Source of the DNA: a bacterium
GTDB lineage: Bacteria > Vulcanimicrobiota > Xenobia > Xenobiales > Xenobiaceae
Length of the DNA stretch: 8,431 bases
Reading direction: 5' to 3'
Assembly (NCBI GenBank): GCA_017444045.1
Contig: JAFSXO010000065.1
Location: 1 to 8,431, forward strand
Position numbers and translations under genes: made by a program. Positions 4,885 through 8,431 of this stretch are shown here, piece by piece; positions within the stretch are counted from its first letter, which is position 1, and every line of letters starts with the position of its first letter. Under the pieces are notes generated by a model. That model had not been told where the DNA came from and ran no database searches. It worked only from the letters and a program-made list of their open reading frames with translations.

Positions 4885-5931
4885 ATGACAGACAGACACA
4901 TAGAAGCCCTAGTCAGCGAGCTGCGGGAGCATCGCGATCTGCCCGACGCCTCACTTCTGGAGCTGCTGAGCACCGAACAGGACACCTCCAGCCTGCACCT
5001 TCAGGCTGACGAGGTCAGGCGACAGATATACGGGAAATCCGTGTTTCTGCGGGGACTTATCGAATTCACCAACTACTGCAAAAACGACTGCTATTACTGC
5101 GGCCTTAGGCGCGGCAACAGCAGGGTGCAGCGCTACCGACTAAGCGACGAGGACATCCTCTCCTGCTGCGCTACCGGCTACAAGCTTGGCTACCGCACCT
5201 TTGTGCTGCAGGGAGGCGAAGACGGATATTTCAGTGATGAGCGCCTCTGTGCGCTGGTATCTGCCATCCACGCCCAATATCCGGAATGCGCCATAACCCT
5301 GTCCGTTGGCGAGCGCTCTGCAGACAGCTATCGCCGGCTGCGCCAGGCTGGGGCAGACCGCTATCTGCTGCGCCACGAGACCGCAAACCGCGGCCATTAC
5401 GAAAAGCTGCACCCCGCCGACATGAGCTGGGGAAACCGCCGCCGCTGTCTGTACACGCTGAAAGAACTAGGCTATCAGGTCGGAGCCGGACTTATGGTGG
5501 GCTCGCCATTTCAGACAGACAGCAACTTAATCGAAGATCTGCGCTTTATGCAGGAGCTAAGCCCCGACATGATAGGCATCGGGCCTTACTTAAGCCACTC
5601 CGACACCCCATTTGCCGCCTACCCCAACGGATCTATGCGCAAAACGCTGCGCCTGCTGTCCGTAATACGCCTCATGTTCCCCTACGCGCTTCTGCCGGCT
5701 ACCACAGCGCTGGGCACGATCAGCCCCAAGGGAAGAGAGCTGGGGCTTAAAGCTGGCGCCAACGTGCTGATGCCCAACCTCTCGCCAGTACGGGTGCGCA
5801 AGCATTACAGCATATACGACAATAAAATATGCACCGGCGAGGAAGCCGCCGAATGCCTGGCCTGCCTGGCGGGACGCATAAAAAGCGCCGGCTACGAGCT
5901 GGTCAGCGACCGCGGCGACGTCAGACGCTGA
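4885..5931 (+). CDS. hydE: [FeFe]-hydrogenase H-cluster maturase, radical SAM protein HydE
   Basis: Radical SAM enzyme that, with HydG and HydF, assembles the diiron subcluster of [FeFe] hydrogenase. The first cluster motif is CKNDCYYC (C65, C69, C72) in RGLIEFTNYCKNDCYYCGLR. Other stretches typical of HydE follow: TFVLQGGED (105-113), TLSVGERS (138-145), DRYLLRHETA (158-167), GYQVGAGLMVGSPFQT (196-211), LLPATTALGTI (269-279) and GANVLMPNLSP (291-301). A second set of cysteines, C316, C324 and C327, has the C-x7-C-x2-C spacing of the accessory cluster described in Thermotoga maritima HydE and absent from many homologues. The length, 348 residues, is normal. No Shine-Dalgarno precedes the ATG, but homologues also begin about this far before the cysteine motif, so the start is accepted. 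hydF, hydG and hydrogenase genes are not in the window. Confidence 0.95.
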   Translation: MTDRHIEALVSELREHRDLPDASLLELLSTEQDTSSLHLQADEVRRQIYGKSVFLRGLIEFTNYCKNDCYYCGLRRGNSRVQRYRLSDEDILSCCATGYKLGYRTFVLQGGEDGYFSDERLCALVSAIHAQYPECAITLSVGERSADSYRRLRQAGADRYLLRHETANRGHYEKLHPADMSWGNRRRCLYTLKELGYQVGAGLMVGSPFQTDSNLIEDLRFMQELSPDMIGIGPYLSHSDTPFAAYPNGSMRKTLRLLSVIRLMFPYALLPATTALGTISPKGRELGLKAGANVLMPNLSPVRVRKHYSIYDNKICTGEEAAECLACLAGRIKSAGYELVSDRGDVRR

Positions 5932-5947
5932 CGCTGACGCTGGCGCT
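5924..5947. repeat. Hexanucleotide tandem repeat across the hydE stop codon
   Basis: GACGCT is repeated three times and followed by one variant, GGCGCT. The hydE stop TGA is formed at the junction of the first two units. Because each full unit recreates the stop in the same frame, changes in copy number would not alter the protein. Confidence 0.6.
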
Positions 5948-6035
5948 TTGGCAGTACGGCCCTGACGGGAACAGCGCTGAAGAGTCAGCCACGCAGCACA
6001 GCGCATTCCCAGTCATACCGATATGCCGCGGCCGA

Positions 6036-6527
6036 TCAGCGGTTAAAGCTCTTAATGGCGCGGTCTATAGCGCGCTTGGCCGACTTAGCGGCCTCGGCTT
6101 CGCGCTTGTCGTACATCTTTTTGCCGCGCGCCAGAGCGATTTCCACCTTGACATAGCCGCGGCAAAAATACAGCCGCGTAGGCACCAGTGTCAGGCCCTT
6201 TTCCTTGGTTTTGCCGATAAGGCGGCGTATTTCCTTAGCGTGCAGCAGCAGCTTGCGGCTGCGAAACGGTTCGTGGTTAAAGCGGTTGCCAGTTTCCCAA
6301 TGGCTTATCTGCATATTCTTAAGCCACACCTCGCCCTTTTCAACCTGCGCATACGCTTCGCCAAGATTGACGCGGCCAGCCCGCAGCGACTTAACCTCAG
6401 TGCCCATCAGCACGATACCGCACTGAAAAAACTCCTCAAAAATGTACTCATGGCGCGCCTTGCGGTTTAGGGCTATCGTCTTCGTGCCGTCGCCGCTCTG
6501 ATTATTTTTCGGTTTATTCTTAGCCAT
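6036..6527 (-). CDS. smpB: SsrA (tmRNA)-binding protein SmpB
   Basis: Binds tmRNA and places it in the A site of stalled ribosomes for trans-translation. At 163 residues it is close to family length, with a slightly long N-terminus before NRKARHEY (21-28). Conserved blocks visible are GTEVKSLRAGRVNL (42-55), GEVWLKNMQI (65-74), and the C-terminal LARGKKMYDKREAEAAK (132-148), followed by a basic helix that enters the empty mRNA channel. The ATG at 6527-6525 lies inside the 3' end of coaE (8-nt overlap), suggesting translational coupling. The tmRNA gene itself, often nearby, is not in this window. It converges with hydE across a 104-bp gap in which no clear terminator was found. Confidence 0.97.
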   Translation of the reverse strand: MAKNKPKNNQSGDGTKTIALNRKARHEYIFEEFFQCGIVLMGTEVKSLRAGRVNLGEAYAQVEKGEVWLKNMQISHWETGNRFNHEPFRSRKLLLHAKEIRRLIGKTKEKGLTLVPTRLYFCRGYVKVEIALARGKKMYDKREAEAAKSAKRAIDRAIKSFNR

Positions 6528-7152
6528 TGTTTTTTATGCCTCCAGGCCCCGCGCTGCCCAGTTCTTCGGACAGTATATCCAGTGCGCAGTCAATCTCTCT
6601 TTCAAGCTCTTCCAGAGTGCCGTCATTGGGGATCACATGATCGGCCAGCTCCATTTTTTTCTCCAAGGGCATCTGTGCGCGTATACGGCCCAGCGCCTCC
6701 TCTTCGCTCAGTCCGCTGCGCTTCATTAAGCGCTGCAGCTGCGCTTCGGCACTGCAGCCCACCACCCATACCGTATCGGCCAGCGCTTCGCCACCATGCT
6801 CGTAAAGCAGTGGGACGACCAGAACCGCGACCGGGCAGGTACCGCGCAGATCGGCCAGACGGCGCAGGCACTCGCGCCAAATTTCCGGATGCGTAATCTC
6901 ATTAAGCCTTTCCAGCATATCGCGGTCGGCGAAGACCAGACGACCCAGGCGGGCGCGGTCTAAACCGCCCCGTCCGTCCAGTACACCGTCACCAAACGCG
7001 TCGGCTATTTTTTCCAGCAGCGGCTGGCCGGGCGCCGTAAGCTCATGCGCCACTTCATCGGCATCGATTACGGGCAAGCCGCGCTCCTGCAGCCGACTCG
7101 AAACAGCACTTTTACCGCAGGCTATACCGCCTGTAAGCCCTATTATATACAT
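6520..7152 (-). CDS. coaE: Dephospho-CoA kinase
   Basis: Phosphorylates the ribose 3'-hydroxyl of dephospho-CoA with ATP, the last step of coenzyme A synthesis. At 210 residues it is the normal length. The P-loop is GGIACGKS (8-15), a variant of the commoner GGIGSGKS. VIDADEVAHEL (28-38) holds the conserved aspartates, ITHPEI (86-91) is the family histidine-proline motif, VVPLLYE (112-118) is the core strand of the substrate site, and ADHVIPNDG (170-178) is the conserved C-terminal motif. The ATG at 7152-7150 has only a weak AGGT site about 5 nt upstream. The stop overlaps the smpB start by 8 nt, so the two genes form a small operon. A terminator hairpin between it and the rpsA-like gene suggests its own promoter, though none could be called confidently in the 50 bp available. 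Confidence 0.96.
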   Translation of the reverse strand: MYIIGLTGGIACGKSAVSSRLQERGLPVIDADEVAHELTAPGQPLLEKIADAFGDGVLDGRGGLDRARLGRLVFADRDMLERLNEITHPEIWRECLRRLADLRGTCPVAVLVVPLLYEHGGEALADTVWVVGCSAEAQLQRLMKRSGLSEEEALGRIRAQMPLEKKMELADHVIPNDGTLEELEREIDCALDILSEELGSAGPGGIKNNG

Positions 7153-7186
7153 AACAACCTACGCAAGCAATTGCGGCCATAATAAT

Positions 7187-7234
7187 GCCATAAACAAGAA
7201 TAGAGCCTCGCGGCTCAACCGAAAGGCTCTATTC
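7187..7234 (-). terminator. Rho-independent terminator of the S1 gene
   Basis: GAATAGAGCC (7198-7207) and GGCTCTATTC (7225-7234) form a perfect 10-bp stem around a 17-nt loop, which can itself form a 3-bp CGG/CCG pairing. On the minus strand the stem is followed by TTGTTTAT, a short T-rich run, about 27 nt after the S1 stop codon. Nothing T-rich follows on the plus strand, so it works for the minus-strand S1 transcript. Confidence 0.75.
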
Positions 7235-7261
7235 AGCGCTAAGCTCAACAGCTAGGGTTTG

Positions 7262-8431
7262 CTATTCGCCCATGTGATCAACATCGATACCCTTAGCCTT
7301 GAATATATCGCCTAAGGTATTGCTGCTGGCTTCGCTATAATTGGTAGCATTTCTTTCGCGGTTGCCGCGCTCGCTTCTAGCAGGAGCCGCACTCTCGTTA
7401 TTGTCCTCGGCAGCCTTCTTAACAGAAAGAACCATACGGCGGGTCTCGGGGTTGACCTCCATGACGCGCACCTTGACAACCTGGTCGATCTGCAGAACAT
7501 CTTCAGGTGTTTTCACTCTGTGGTTGGCCAGTTCATTAACGGGGATAACGCCCTCGATGCCGTCGGTCACTTCGGCGAAGGTGTAGTGCTTAGCAAAGCG
7601 TACAACCTTTACCTCGATAACATCGCCGACATGATATTTTTCGCTAACCGACTTCCAGGGATCGGGCTGGGCCTGACGCAGAGACAGGGAGATACGGTCT
7701 CTCTCGGGCTCGACGCGCAGAACGAGAACGTCAATAGTCTGACCAGCCTGAACCACCTCGCCGGGATCCTTAATCCGTTTGTAGGACAGCTGGGAAATGT
7801 GAACCAAGCCATCGACATCGCCCAAATCAATGAAAGCGCCGAACTTAGTGAGACGAGCGACCTTACCAGTAACGATCTGGCCCTCTTCAAGCTTGCCCAT
7901 GACCTCTTCGCGAGCTTTCTTGCGCAGCTCTTCTTCAGCCTGCTTGCGGGAAAGAACTACCTTGCGGTGAGCCTGATCCAGCTCGATAACCTTGAGGTTG
8001 AGTATTTCGCCGATGAACTCAGAGAGATCGCGTACAGGATGGATATGGACCTGTGAAGCAGGCAGGAAGCCTCTCATGCCAACATCGACAATCAAACCGC
8101 CCTTGACCTGCTCGGTGCAGGGAGCCTGGAGGATAGTGCCGTTATTGTAGGCCTCAGTCACGCGACGCCACGCGTTATCAGTATCGGCTCTCTTTTTGGA
8201 GAGAGTCAAATTACCCTCAACATCATCGACACGCTGAACAACAACACTAATCTCATCTCCGACTTTGACTATTGAAGACGGAACAACGTTCTTCTGATGG
8301 GAAATCTGGGTCAGCGGCACCAGACCTTCGGTCTTGTAACCGACATCTACATAAATTCCTTCGCTGTCGTCTACCTTGACGACGCGTCCGGTTAAATAAT
8401 CACCAGGGCGAACCGTCTTAAAAGAGTTGTC
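7262..8431 (-). CDS. rpsA: Ribosomal protein S1-like protein, four S1 domains (5' end beyond the window)
   Basis: The frame is open from the window edge to TAG at 7264-7262, giving 389 visible residues. A GTG at 8320 is internal (V in EGLVPLTQ), not a start. Four S1 RNA-binding domains can be seen at about visible residues 9-81, 98-163, 184-252 and 268-339. The third is the best match to the consensus (GKVARLTKFGAFIDLGDVDG, then VHISQL). The tail from ~340 is polar with RSERGNRERN and ends KAKGIDVDHMGE. S1 binds mRNA on the 30S subunit and aids initiation; Firmicutes versions often have four domains like this one. In several Clostridia and Negativicutes the S1 part is fused behind IspH; the missing N-terminus leaves that open. 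It is transcribed alone up to the terminator at 7198-7234. Confidence 0.92.
   Translation of the reverse strand, partial: DNSFKTVRPGDYLTGRVVKVDDSEGIYVDVGYKTEGLVPLTQISHQKNVVPSSIVKVGDEISVVVQRVDDVEGNLTLSKKRADTDNAWRRVTEAYNNGTILQAPCTEQVKGGLIVDVGMRGFLPASQVHIHPVRDLSEFIGEILNLKVIELDQAHRKVVLSRKQAEEELRKKAREEVMGKLEEGQIVTGKVARLTKFGAFIDLGDVDGLVHISQLSYKRIKDPGEVVQAGQTIDVLVLRVEPERDRISLSLRQAQPDPWKSVSEKYHVGDVIEVKVVRFAKHYTFAEVTDGIEGVIPVNELANHRVKTPEDVLQIDQVVKVRVMEVNPETRRMVLSVKKAAEDNNESAAPARSERGNRERNATNYSEASSNTLGDIFKAKGIDVDHMGE

Noticed and set aside
5932..6035. Search for a tmRNA gene or bidirectional terminator between hydE and smpB.
   Set aside because: At 104 bp the gap is too short for a tmRNA, and no stem followed by a T-tract was found on either strand.
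5829..6470. Plus-strand open frame of 213 codons spanning the hydE end and the smpB antisense strand.
   Set aside because: It overlaps hydE and lies antisense to smpB, both certain genes; its product is low-complexity and resembles no family.
7520..8056. Long plus-strand open frame opposite the S1 gene.
   Set aside because: It is the antisense of well-conserved S1 domains, has no ribosome-binding site and no recognisable protein features.

Overview
The window reads as part of the chromosome of an anaerobic, low-to-mid GC bacterium of Firmicutes type. HydE, the [FeFe]-hydrogenase maturase, points to hydrogen metabolism. The S1 protein has four visible S1 domains, and there are two Sec-exported proteins, one with modules resembling copper-amine-oxidase N-terminal repeats. 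Negativicutes is a reasonable guess, but no taxon-specific marker is visible, so this is inference.

Layout. Positions 1-2127 (minus strand) hold a likely def-fmt operon: peptide deformylase with an unusual cysteine-rich tail, methionyl-tRNA formyltransferase, and a secreted protein cut by the window edge. Positions 2128-2450 are a non-coding gap almost filled by a 225-bp miniature transposable element (MITE), with 18-bp terminal inverted repeats and an exact 10-bp target duplication that copies the def ribosome-binding site. Positions 2451-3296 (minus) encode an exported protein of unknown function. Positions 3297-3804 are a divergent intergenic region. It carries the promoter of that exported protein, a second MITE of the same family (158 bp), what looks like a decayed third copy, and an operator-like dyad before the plus-strand genes. 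Positions 3805-5931 (plus) hold a SAM-methyltransferase-like protein with a long disordered tail, followed 27 nt later by hydE. Positions 6036-7152 (minus) hold coaE-smpB, overlapping by 8 nt. A terminator hairpin at 7198-7234 separates them from the 3' part of rpsA, which runs off the right edge.

How the genes work together. Fmt and deformylase form the formyl-methionine cycle of bacterial translation. SmpB (trans-translation) and ribosomal protein S1 are also translation factors, while CoaE makes coenzyme A. The hydE pair is separate: HydE builds part of the hydrogenase H-cluster, and the methyltransferase next to it has no known role there. hydF, hydG and the hydrogenase itself are not in the window.

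The least ordinary signals are the MITE family and its insertion at the def translation-initiation region, the eight-cysteine tail on peptide deformylase, and the hydE-methyltransferase pairing. No CRISPR array, rRNA, tRNA, transposase gene or defence system was found.
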